A program made the translations under genes and the position numbers. 64,000 nt of DNA from Rotaria sordida (Eukaryota > Rotifera > Eurotatoria > Philodinida > Philodinidae): positions 1 to 64,000 of the forward strand of contig CAJNOL010001451.1 of assembly GCA_905250125.1 (NCBI GenBank). The letters are read 5' to 3'. The first letter of the stretch is position 1. Each line of letters starts with the position of its first letter. The notes below the pieces were generated by a model. It made no database searches. It had not been told where the DNA came from and saw only the letters and a list, made by a program, of their open reading frames with translations. Positions 1 to 11,066 of the stretch are shown here, in pieces.

Positions 1-108
1 TATCGTTCTCGTGCTGATCATTCTCGTGCTTATCGTTCCTGTGCTTACGTATCCGTGCTTAAGTTTCCGTGCTCATCGTTCCTCGTGCTCATCGTTCACC
101 AATCCAAA
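1..108. repeat. Degenerate minisatellite, unit about 15-17 bp
   Basis: The window opens inside a short tandem array whose unit reads roughly TCGTGCTTATCGTTC; the core GTGCT recurs at least six times with changed spacers. The array is probably cut by the window edge. It has no open frame worth translating on either strand and ends just before ordinary AT-rich DNA. Confidence 0.75.
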
Positions 109-502
109 ATTGATATACTTTAGATGATTTTTTTATTAAATAATTAAATGTTTGTTGTATATATGTTCTCATATCTTGATGAGAAGGAGTTGTTGTTCTT
201 GATTTCGAAGAATTTGTCAAATGTTGAAAACATAAATGAAATAATTCATGAATAAACTAAAAGTAAAAAATGAGTTTGTATAGAAATTTTTTACAAGTCA
301 TCTTCTTAGTATTTATTTTATATCAGTGTTGATTTCATATTTACAATAAAAGAAATTCTCATTATAATTTTTAGTACTATTGAAATTCTGTTTTATTCAT
401 GCAAATCAATCGAAGGATTTTCTGTCAATAGATGTATTTTTTTTACAAAGATAATATTCTATTAAATAAATTCAACTTTAATATTAGATTTTTAAAAAAA
501 GT
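109..502. other. Downstream flank of the first gene, no feature seen
   Basis: AT-rich sequence between the minisatellite and the 3' end of the minus-strand coiled-coil gene. I see no exon, RNA gene or transposon end here. Confidence 0.5.
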
Positions 503-1321
503 TTATTTAACTATCTTTTCCTATGATAAAAATTCTTCAAAGATCTCTATATAGTATCCATAGATATTTTATTTTTTCTCTTACTCTATGATCGGTCGAA
601 AGACTTTGATATTGTTTAGTATCAATTTGTTTTTGTTCTATAATATTCCTATGAAAAACAAAAATTGAATAAAATTAAAACAAAAATAATGAGTTCGAAT
701 AAGATACAATTTTTCATGTCGTTTTTTCATTGTTTGAATTGTTTTTCGAAGATTAATAATAATATTTTGACATGTTTCAAATTGTTGTTTATACATCTAA
801 CAACAAGAAATGATTATAGTTTTTTAAAATTAAAGTTTTCATTTACTAATGCTTTCATTTTATATTTTTCTAATTTCTTTAATTCATCAGAATAAATTGA
901 ACACTTATGATCATTCTTCATCTATGACAATGAAAACAGAAATTGAAATTTTCAATTAAAATTATCTTACTTTATTTCTTTTCGTATTATTTCTCATATT
1001 ATACGTTCGATCAACACATTGTTCATTTATTTCAATAGTATGTTTTAATTGTCGATGAATTTCTTTTCTACGATATTCATTTTAAGAATACATTAACAGA
1101 AAAATTCTCTTATTGAGTACTTACTTAAGATCTTTATTAGATTGAAATAATTCTTGAATAACTATTTTGCTGTTTTCAGAAACTGTTTCATCAAGAATTT
1201 TATTTTCATCTTCTATAATCGAAGATGATGATGACGATTTTTTCATTGCAATATCTCGATCATTTATAGTTTGAGGATAATCAAAAGATATAGTATGTTT
1301 CAATATCGGTGATGTTACCAT
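503..1321 (-). CDS. Small coiled-coil protein, six exons, function unknown
   Basis: Spliced gene on the minus strand, exons 1321-1125, 1067-971, 921-847, 796-708, 648-585 and 520-503, giving 179 residues. Every intron is 50-64 bp with GT..AG ends (first donor AAGTAAGTACTC is near-perfect), and the frame is kept through all five junctions, which is the main support. The first 60 residues hold a Ser-rich patch (KKSSSSSS); the rest is Lys/Glu-rich and predicted helical, with likely coiled-coil around residues 55-165 (segments DELKKLEKYKMKAL and TIQTMKKRHEKL). There is no signal peptide or membrane span. I do not recognise the family; ciliary or centrosomal coiled-coil proteins of this size are common in ciliated animals, but that is only a guess. 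The last exon is just six codons and is the least certain part; the protein could instead end in the 708-640 read-through. Confidence 0.72.
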
Positions 1322-3753
1322 ATTTCAATGATTATCTAAGAATTAAATCTCTAACAAGACAAATCAAGCATAGATGATAGGTGAATGTTAAAGAAAAAAG
1401 AAATGTTGTTATGTCACACACGCACAACTTTTATGAAACTTCAAAGTATCAGTCGACTGACTAAAACTATTTCTTATTTAAGTATGCATTTGAAGAAAAG
1501 AAAATGTCATGTGTACTATCTCGTGTGCTTTTAAATTTCATTCTTTTAGTTACATAAAACTAAAAAAAAATGCATATCTACTCTTCATAGTTGTCAACAT
1601 TTGCCGTTGATTGAATATAAATAAGTCAATACTTGTTTCAGTATAAGAATAATAATTTTTCTTTGATTTGATTTCAATTAATAAAGATTAATATTTAATT
1701 ATCGTTTAATGTACATTCAGAAAGAGAATCAATATGACGATTGAGAATCATACTGTGTGTTATAATCGTATTTCTCTTCTTGTGAATTTTTCAATTATTT
1801 GTATAAATATATTCTCTCACTACCGTTTAGAACAAAGAAAAGAAAGAATACCTATGACTTTTTTTTAAATTAAAAATGATGAGAGAAATCATAGATTCAT
1901 TTTTAGTTTCTTTTGATATAAGTGAGTTGTTGATACCTATCAAAAGACATTAAATTGATTATTTTTCTGTTAGATATAAGATAAATATTGTAATTAAAAT
2001 TCATTTTTGAAATTTAACAAGTCTTAAATATTTTATGAGATTTTAATTATAAAAATAAGATATATAAGAGATATTTGATAATGAAATAATCAGACAATAT
2101 TTTATTATCTTTAATCATATGTATAACAAATTATTTTAGCTTTAAAAATTGTTCTTAGCCTATGAAATTTCCTATTGCCTATCCAAAAATGTTTATTATA
2201 TGTCATCTCTCCAATTGTGTTATCTAATTTAGCGCTATCATACATGATAACCTTTATCATCCGATAATTTATGGAATTAAAAGTCATCATCGACATACAA
2301 TATATACTAGGTCTTCGAAAAAGAAAAGCTTGTTACCGTGGTCCTTGTAGGGCTGTTATATGAAATTCGTATGTCTTCTTTAGTTTCATTAAACTAATAT
2401 AAAATATGTAATGTTTAAAATCTCTAAAAGACCATAGTTCTATTCCAATGATAATCAATTTTTAGCAGACGCTATGTCTTTTTTTTGTTTCTACATTTCG
2501 AACAGAAATTTTGTTGTCTTTTTTTTTTGATTGGCGCTCTTTGTTTTAGTTTTCTTGTTGCTAGTAGTCTAACCATTGATTTAATGTTTAAAACAAACCT
2601 GTTGTACACATTCGTAATATCTACAACAGATCTTAACGATCTATCATATATCTCGATAAACTCAGAAAAACTGATATTGATTGTTTTCATTAATTTGAAC
2701 TTGATCAATTTATGATTTTGTGTTGGTCATATGACAGTTGTGGGCAACAGAGCTGCTAGCCTAGCCTGGTTGCGACGTAATACTAATTTTTCCAGCAATC
2801 AGTTTGAAACATGAGATGGTGCCACAAGTTAATGAAATTATCCATTAACTTCGTCATTTATAATTCTGATGTAGCTTTGACATTTTTCTCTCAATCGTAC
2901 ACACATCCTATTGCGAATTTGGATAGTCGAGTGTAAATTTTCTCCTCTGCTATTGTTATTCTCTCGCTTATTTCCTACATTTTTCTTGTATATTTTCTTC
3001 GAGTTTATCATTATTTGCCTTACCAGATGTTATTCTTTTTTTTTTTATCATAGTTGATTTTTTTTCCGATTATGCGAAATAGTGCTGATATCATCATAAA
3101 ATGTTTTTAATTCAAATCTTTATTGTATAGAAAATATTTATGATAGTTATCTCTATTTGTTTTAATTTACTAATTTCTGGAAGAACATGTTATTTTATCA
3201 TCTTCATGGAAATAAATTAAATAAATAATTGAAACTGATATTATAAATTAATGCAGAATTACAAATATAATGGATCTGAAAAATCAAAAACATTTATCGA
3301 TCTGGTCGGACTTGCAGGTCAGTTCAGACTAGATTGAAAAAAAGTGGCTTGTTGGCAGTTCTGATGAGAAATCAAAATATCATCCTTGATATTTATGATG
3401 TAATTGTTTTTCTATGCAAAAATCAAGAATTGCGTTTATGTAGAATATTGAAAAACATATTCCAGCCATTTGAATTTCAACGAATAGTTCTGGAACGTTC
3501 TAGAACCTTCAAATCCTTGTTATTAATGTTCTTCGGCGCCTTTAATCCTGATGACTGATGTCTGTAACGGGTGAGAGAAACCACAAAACTTCAACTTAAA
3601 ACTTACTATTTTCTACGAAAATATACGTGAGTTTCATAATAATGTTTACGAAATATACAAAAGTTGAGATTAGTAGTATATGTTAACAATATTAGTAAGA
3701 TCGATCGTTGTGTTTTTCTTGTAAAGAAAATATTTACATATGTCCTTTGCTTA
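1322..3753. other. Intergenic, no supported gene
   Basis: About 2.4 kb of AT-rich DNA upstream of the coiled-coil gene. Short open frames near 2.1-2.7 kb and 3.3-3.6 kb have no recognisable domain, no consistent codon bias and no convincing splice partners. The segment 2740-2830 is locally richer in GC but I cannot assign it. Confidence 0.45.
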
Positions 3754-3903
3754 TTAACCCTGTCGGGTCGATGGGTCCCACTGGTGGGATCCGCCATATT
3801 TTAATAAGAAAATGACTAGAAAAACACATTTTTTTTCCTTTTTCCTTAGGCAGAAGGTTATATGTAATTTATCATCTGCTCTCTCTGCTATTGTTTGAAT
3901 TAT

Positions 3904-4054
3904 TTATTGCATAGCATGACGTTTCTCGTTAAAACAACCAAGACAATGAAATTCGTCACAATAAGAACAGAAGGCTGTTATTTTTTTTGCTGTCGCATTA
4001 CTTGCTTCTCTTGATTGCTGTTGTCTGATGTTCTCGTAGCAGCCGGCACAGTGC
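3904..4054 (-). pseudogene. piggyBac transposase C-terminal zinc domain, left arm copy
   Basis: Read on the minus strand this arm encodes an uninterrupted end of a transposase with a Cys pattern CAGC, CSYC and CLGC followed by HAMQ and TAA. Spaced CxxC pairs at the extreme C-terminus are typical of the cysteine-rich DNA-binding domain of piggyBac transposases. Only the last 50 or so residues are present; there is no catalytic DDE core on this side. Identified from motif and terminal-repeat context, not by database search. Confidence 0.7.
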
Positions 4055-4064
4055 TAATGCCTAT

Positions 4065-4414
4065 TTGATTTACAAGAAAAATTATGACAGAAGCCATATG
4101 GCCATGCTACAGTTTCATGAGAGTCTTTTTCGATCTTTACCGCTTGGTACGCCATTCGAGAAGTTGAAACCTGGTTCGAAGCAACAATCAACAAGCCAAA
4201 CAAGGCGTAAACTCGCTGATCATAAGCTTGAAGAAAAGGAAAGATCAGACCACGGTGTTCAAAGACGCTGTGCTGATTGCTACGAGAAAATCAGACAATA
4301 ACTATCAAGAGAAACAAGTAATGCGACAGCAAAGAAAAAAAAGCCTTCTGTTCTGATTGTGACGAATTTTATTATCTTGGTTGTTTTAACGAGAAACATC
4401 ATGCTATGCAATAA
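4065..4414 (+). pseudogene. piggyBac transposase C-terminal relic, right arm copy
   Basis: The plus-strand frame from 4065 carries FHESLFRSL and a basic linker, then RRCADCYEKIRQ and a TAA at 4299. The equivalent codon in the left arm is Gln, so this is a nonsense change. After the stop the same frame continues with SRETSNATAKKKK, then one extra A in a run of adenines shifts the frame and the sequence CSDC, CLGC-type (YYLGC) and HAMQ-stop resume in the next frame, ending at 4414. Thus the right arm copy has one nonsense and one frameshift while the left arm copy is intact. A relic of a larger transposase gene whose 5' two-thirds is absent from the window. Confidence 0.72.
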
Positions 4415-4550
4415 ATAATTCAAACAATAGCAGAGAGAGCAGATGATAAATTACACAAAACTTTATGCCTAAGGAAAAAAGAAAAGAAAGTATTTTTCTA
4501 GTCATTTTCTTGTTCAAATATGGCGGATCCCATCGACTCGAAAGGGTTAA

Positions 4551-5575
4551 AATCAACAATTAAGGCAAATTGAGTAAAATTAATTATATATATATATATA
4601 AATATACATATGATGTTAATTATCATAATTCAACAGCTTCCAGGATTTTTGTTTTCGGAATTGTGCCGTAAATTCCATTCTATATCTTATCGTCAAACCG
4701 AAGGAATTAGACTAAAGACAGACAGCTGTCTAAGGATGAAACTAACTCTTCATAATTATGATTCTCTTTTCATATAGTTAAAATGTATTATATCGTCTTA
4801 ATAGATAAATCTGCTGTTGTCAATAAATTCAATAAATCTCAGTAATTTCTTGTAATAGATCTACTGCTTTTTCTTGTTTATATGTAATATTCTCTTTATT
4901 AAACCGCACTCTTTGACCCGAATATAATATTGCGCGTCTCGTCAGAAGAAAAAATAATGCAATGTGTATACAGATATATATATAAATATATAAACACGTC
5001 AAGAGTGCAAAGATCCGTCCTTTCATTTTTATTCGCATAATCAGACAGAAATCGATAAAATATTTTCCTAAGAGCAAGAAACGGGTGTAATAAATCAAAT
5101 CTTATCAAGACAACAATTTCTCTTAGTTATTGTTTATGATGTGTACCATCATAAATAGATTTATAAAATAAACACATGATTTCAATTTCTTATAGAAATA
5201 TTTATTTGTTCGAGATGTACTCTTCATATGAACAATAACAACAGTTACATTCGAGGCAAACTATATAGAACACTTTTCATTGTATAAAAATGCAAGTGAA
5301 AATGAATTTCTCTTTTCAGTGATTATTTTCTGAAATAAGAAATGAAAAATACAGACAAAGTATAGACGATATTATGACATAGAAATATAAAATATGATTG
5401 TAGACATAAGAAATTATATTTTGAGAATGCAATTATGATAATAATGAAAAATCAATAAAGTCTGCTCAGAATTATCTGACACATTATTTTTAATAAAAAC
5501 TGTTCGATCTATAAATATAATTTTTTGTTCATTTCTATATATATATGTAAATATGCCACTCCTATGTTTGAAATT
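4551..5575. other. Intergenic with one possible orphan exon
   Basis: Between the foldback element and the three-exon gene. Contains a (TA)n run near 4585-4602 and the possible exon listed separately at 4829-4937; otherwise nothing recognisable. Confidence 0.45.
4829..4937 (-). other. Possible terminal exon of an unidentified gene
   Basis: On the minus strand a pyrimidine-rich stretch ends in AG at 4938-4939 and is followed by an open frame with GQRVRFNKENITYKQEKAV and DLLQEITEIY before TGA. The composition looks more like a coding segment than the surrounding low-complexity frames, and a second coding-like patch (FYRFLSDYANKNERTDL) lies 60-120 bp upstream. I could not join them in one frame, so this may be an old gene fragment. 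No family recognised. Confidence 0.2.
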
Positions 5576-6186
5576 TTACATTGATTGAGGTGATAAATGA
5601 TTAAGATCTTTTGATGATAAAGTTGTTCCACTTGCTGGTCGTCGAAATTGATTTGTAGTAAAATTTAAATGTCCTCGGTTTATAGCACTTTTAATTGCAT
5701 CACCTAATGATGAAAATGATGCAACTGTTTGAATTGGTTTATTTTGTTTTTTATCAGGTATATCCGAATCAGTTGATGATTGTGATGTTGAACCAAATAA
5801 AGCCGACGATGAAGAAGTTTTTCCATATTCAGATAAATGCTTCATATGAGCAAATGGTGTCCAATATTTTGGTATTTCAGTTAATGAATTAAATACTAAA
5901 CCAAAAAAAGTATATGTTATTAATTGAATAAATAAAAATAAAACAATAATTTACCCTCACAATCATTGGAAAACATGGAATCATTGTTACAACCTTGATT
6001 ATTTAAATGAACACTGTAAAAAAACAAAATAATTAAATAAAAACTTTTTTTTTGAAAAATTAATTCTTACCGATAGAAATCAAATTTTCCGGCTTCGCCA
6101 GGACTTAATGGAAAATCAAGATCTGTTCCATTACATTCTGATATTGTCTTATTTGATTGTGATTCACTCAAACTTTTTGATGCCAT
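5576..6186 (-). CDS. Orphan small protein, three exons
   Basis: Minus-strand exons 6186-6071, 6013-5955 and 5895-5576 join without frame loss into 164 residues; introns are 57 and 59 bp. It starts MASKSLSESQSNKTISE, has an acidic/aromatic segment DFPLSPGEAGKFDFYR (residues about 24-39), then EIPKYWTPFAHMKHLSEYGK (about 65-84) and a Ser/Thr-rich low-complexity C-terminal half with RRPASGTTLSSKDLNHLSP. No signal peptide, membrane helix or catalytic motif is visible; it looks like a largely disordered intracellular protein with two short conserved-looking motifs (SPGEAGKFDFYR and IPKYWTPFAHM). I do not recognise the family. The start is the first ATG of the open frame and the exon-intron pattern matches the other genes in the window. 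Confidence 0.72.
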
Positions 6187-9100
6187 GCTTATAAAATTAT
6201 TTATTTATCAAGAAAAGAAAAAAATTCAGGAAAATATAGATGTTTATTTTATATAAAATATACTTAAACGTCAAACTATAAAATTCTTACATCTTGATAT
6301 TTTTTTTCTTTCTCTCTCTCTCTTACAAAACATCCATTGCTGCATTATAGTAGACTAGCAAGGAGGCACGACTAGCGCTTTTTTTTCTTCGTCTTTTTTT
6401 TATATTCTTCTCACGACATGGTTGTATACAAACATTTCTTCTCTTCTGCACGTTTTTTCTCCTCTTTCCGAGTAACACCACTGCTTTTTTGCTATAACTA
6501 CTCCGTACAAAAAAATAGAACTAACTAGAAATCAGACATCGAATGTGAAGAAGTGATCATTGATAGAAAAAAACCCGATAGAAATCAATGAAAATAAATA
6601 GGAATAAAGTACCTGAAGACATAAGAAGGACAGCATTAATGTCTTTTATATAGAAAAAAAAAGGAAGAAAAATAAAATCGAATTGCTCATGAATAAATTA
6701 TTCATAAGCAAAAGAGAAAAAAAAATCTGACGTCATGATAACATATGTACATCTACATATATTCTTTACATAATGACGAACGATATTCTGACATATATAC
6801 AAACATACCTTTCGCTCTGTGGTCATGGGAAGCAAACTGATCAGATTGGTTCACAAAAAATGACAAAGAAAGAATTATAATAGAGCAAATATATTTTCCG
6901 TTCAGTATTAAAAATAAAACACAGCTGTTGGAGACATTTGTTTTACTTGAATCACTTTCTTTCTTTCTTTCTTTTTCAAAAATATTTACCTATTAAAACA
7001 ATTCTTTTTTCTTTTTTAAATAATAAATAAAAAAAAAACTTTATTTATTAGTAGATGTATAAAATCAAACAACAAATATATCGAATCATGAACATATAAC
7101 ATTTTATAAATAAATAAAAATAAAAATGAAGAATGCCATTAATTAAGAAAAGAATCTCATATTGAATAATTCCAATCATCTTTTTTCTTTTGAATTTTCT
7201 AATAAAATGTATTAAAGGACATCATGGACTTAGAAACGCACAACATCTATTCGTTGGATTTTAATCATACGCATGTTTTACCGTTTCTTGTTTTGTTAAA
7301 ATGACAATTCCTTTTCTTTTTGTTTATACATAATCAAATGTAAAACGAAATATTAATTAGTACGTGTGAATATTCTGTTGTGAATAAACCATTTGCGCTT
7401 GCAAATAAGATATAAGATGCTGATCTATAAAAACAATAATAAATACCATATACAAAGTCTGTATTTATTTTATCTGTTATACTCGTAGATAAATCTAAGT
7501 ACATCTAGAGTGTCTAAGAAAAAGAATAATAAGAGAATCGACAAAAAAACATATAGATATATCATTGTTGAATACAATACCATATAGAAATATCTATATG
7601 TGACTAATAATTACTTAGATAGATCGTTGATCAGTGAATTATTTGATTGGATTTATATAAACCAATTTGAAATATATCTCAAACTTTAAAAACAAATTAA
7701 ATTTTACTTTTTTTTTTCATATATTTTCAATGAAAATCATTTTTCTTTTTTTTGGAAATAAGAATAAACAATAATTATTTTTATGATTTGAATAGCGCTA
7801 AATTCGCTGATGAATTGATTGATCGTTCGATGACAAACGATTCTAATTCGTTCATATTCAAAAGAATGACTCATTATAAAATTTTCTAGCATATATCCAA
7901 TAGAGCAAAAGAATCATTTATGAATAATGCAGAGATATGACGAAGAAAACAAAAAAAAAGTCAGGGAAGGAAGTGTAGGGAAATTTTTTGAGAGTTGAAA
8001 AAGTACATGTATAATTTTTTTACAAGTTGAGCAAGGTCAACTTTCGTTTTTTTTTATTTTACGACTTTGTTTCTTTTTCGTGAAAAAAAACTTGAAAATT
8101 TTCTAAAAGTGGGCTAGAATAATGTATCTATTTTTATTGAAAAACATATGTGAGCAAGATCGAAAAGTACAAATTTTTGCATTTCTTTTTTGATGATATT
8201 TCTATTTCTTAATTAATAATAATTAAAAGTAATTGATGTAGATAATAAAAAAAAAAAAAGTAAATATTGTCGAAGAAACAAAACTATAATGAAATTCAAC
8301 ATATATAAATATGTTCTCCATGAGTTATTGTAAACAAAAAAATTATTGCTTCCCCATCATTGTCGATACATTTTTTTTTTTTGAGAATTTTCTCTACTGT
8401 TTTTCGATTATATCGATATTGCTCACGTATTTCTTAATTAATTATATCTAGAGAGTTGAAACTTAAGAAAAATTAAAGATCATATTTAAGTATATATCTC
8501 ATAGGCATTTGAATTGTCATTGACAATTCATCTTTGGTTATTATGGAAGTATCATGTATTTGTAATTTTTATTCACCATGGTATCAAAAAGGTCATTTTA
8601 TCGAAGAAAAAATTGAATAATTTCGTCATATTTTGAATGATTCATAAAAAATGATTCATAGCTCACATTTATAAGAAACATTTTGATACAATTGTTTTGA
8701 AATTCTACAATGAAGAGTCGTCATTGTACATGAATAATTAAAAAAAAAATATTTATTTCGTAACTACGTATAATGACACACCCAATTATCTTTTTTTGAC
8801 TAATCCTTCAGACTATTATAGTTTGATCTTATTACAAATATTTATTTTGTTATTGAATCTACACTGAACATTTCAGCTAGAATTCAATTAAAAAATTGCA
8901 AAAACATCTTATCTGAATTTATTGTAACACTTAGTTTGGTATCAATTCTGTTTACATTTGATTTTTTGGATGATATATGACGAAGATATTCAATTTTATC
9001 GAATTTATTTCAGAAAAATAAATTGCTATAATGATAATTTTCATAATTAGAAGAATAATATTATCTGAATAGTATTTAGTCTAATACTTTGTTATTAAAA

Positions 9101-11012
9101 TTAAACTGTTTTCTTGCATATCGATAGAAATTAATGAATAAGTTAGACAATATTTTTTTTTTTCTAGTGAAAAATATTTTAATTAAGTTTATTAATAAAT
9201 ATTGAATAAAATATATAATTTATGATTTTAAAAAAAAGATGGTTCATTTTTGTAAAATATTCAAAATAAATTTTGTCAATTAAAATAATAAACTTCTATT
9301 TTTATTATTGAATTTGTTTTTGAAAAAATAAATATACCGTTGTGTAAATAGTTTTGTGGAAAAACGAATTTTTTTGTTTTTTCGTTTTGATTAAGTCATG
9401 CAATATATCAAAAACATGATAAGTGTCAAATTAATTTGTACTTTGCACTCTTTCTTATTTTTCATCATTATGAAATATCTATTTATTTTATCTATCGAGA
9501 GTGATGGCGCAGTTCTTTGCTTGTTTTTTTTCATGCTTCTCCTTATTTGATAAATAAACAAAGTATTGATTGTAATTATGAGGAAAAAATACAGAACAAT
9601 TTGAAAAATAATTCTATTGATTAATCATGTTTGAATACTGAAATATATCAAATTTTAGATGAAAACCTAATAAGAATCTTCCTTTATTTTCTTCTAAATC
9701 TTTTATGATAGTTGGTTGTATTTCGATTTACATCAAGTCTTTCTGATTGTTATAAATATAACTTATCAAGAGTCAAACGAGTCAACACAGATATTCGTAT
9801 TCTATTTCAACAGAATTAGATGTTATTTTTTAAAGTTTTTAGCCTTCATATTCAATACAGAAAAGTGACATATTCATTGAATAGAAACTCTTTAATTCAA
9901 ATAAAGAAGTTCATTTGCCAAAAATGGAAACGACAGATAAAAGATTCGATGTAAAATTTATGATTTTTCATAACGTACATATGAGAGACGTAAAAATTCT
10001 TTTCAACGAATCATGGCACTGCTATTTTAAACAGTACAAATACTAAGTTTTATATCGAATGAAAAGTAGATTTATGCCTCAAATTGATAATCCAGAGGAT
10101 AATTATAGACTCGAGAATTACAAGATTTCAATAGAATAATCTAGTACTTTCATAAGTAGTCAACAAGAAAAAAAAACATGAAATTCTCTAAGAAATTATT
10201 TATCTATCAGAAATAGCTGCATTCTCTAATGTTAATTATTTTCGTAAAAAAAAAACTGTTAGATACCATGCAAAAATGACAGTACTAGAAGTCAAACTAC
10301 TAAAAACAGCGTTAAAGTTAACTGTGTTATTGTTACATAAAATTTAGCAATTTTATTTATAAAAAATAATCAGCAAAGAGAGTTCTACCAGATCTGATCG
10401 ACAAAACAAAAAATATCAGAATTTGATGTTCTTGTGATTGCCTATCTATGAAAGTACCAAACTATATTCTTAATATTATAAAATAACTTCTAATTCTATT
10501 ATCTATCATCATTCTATGAGCCACCCGTTGGATTCATAAATTCTATTTTCAATAAACGTCCATTTAGAACATAAAAATTTATTGTTCATGCTACTTGAAA
10601 TCATAGTGCAGATCCCTTGGAAACAAAAAACATCTTTTTTTTTATGTATTTTATATTGCACTTAGATCAGATTCAATATTGTTTGCAGTTGAATAGGTTT
10701 CCACATTTCTCAAAAGACTTTTAGAAAAAAAAAAAAAGAAAAGATTATTCATTCAGAATGAGTTTAACATTTATTAAATATCATAGAATTTATTACAAAT
10801 TATTTTTTAATAGATCGATTAAAGTTCTTCAGAGATAATTATTAAGTTAATAATCTTTATTGCAGAAGATATGGGGTAGGTAACAAAAATAGAAGAAACA
10901 AAAGAAAAAAAGAAGATAATTATTAGTAAAACAATATCATTAACAAGCAAAGACAAAAAATTACAAATTATAAACGAAATAAAAAAACAAAAGCAAGTCA
11001 TGATCCTTATTT
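6187..11012. other. Gene-poor intergenic region
   Basis: About 4.8 kb with poly(A)/poly(T) runs, a short palindrome at 8511-8529 and, around 9.9-10.3 kb, a stretch that loosely resembles one arm of the foldback at 20.95-21.57 kb (shared patches such as TAAAAATT/AAAGTAGATTTAT and a run near AGAATTACAAGATTTCA). No exon with splice support was found on either strand. Confidence 0.45.
8511..8529. repeat. Perfect 9-bp palindrome
   Basis: GAATTGTCA followed by one T and then TGACAATTC. Isolated in intergenic DNA with no neighbouring gene start, so probably chance or a small hairpin. Confidence 0.6.
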
Positions 11013-11018
11013 TTTATT
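11013..11018 (-). terminator. Poly(A) signal of the lectin receptor gene
   Basis: AATAAA on the minus strand, 48 bp beyond the stop codon of the receptor gene, inside an A-rich tract. Position fits a short 3' UTR. Confidence 0.45.
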
Positions 11019-11066
11019 ATTTAAAATTATCTGACAACATCCTTGTATTTGATAAATATCATTTGT

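Larger units (their letters stand above)
3754..4550. mobile_element. piggyBac-derived foldback element with TTAA duplication
   Basis: The element starts CCCTGTCGGGTCGATGGG and ends with the inverted form CCCATCGACTCGAAAGGG. It is flanked by TTAA at 3754-3757 and 4547-4550, the hallmark target duplication of piggyBac transposons, whose ends also begin CCC. The two arms (3758 to about 4055, and about 4262 to 4546) are inverted copies of each other and both code for the C-terminal cysteine-rich domain and stop codon of a piggyBac-type transposase; a single-copy spacer of about 200 bp carries the coding part just upstream of it. The left arm has an extra 13-bp palindromic insertion (TCCCACTGGTGGG). 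So this is not a simple deletion derivative: it is an inverted duplication of the 3' transposon end. It cannot code for an active transposase. Confidence 0.85.

Noticed and set aside
2472..2708. Minus-strand frame with KFKLMKTINISF and a Lys/Arg-rich tail
   Set aside because: Tail is translation of T-rich DNA, no splice partners, antisense frame equally long.
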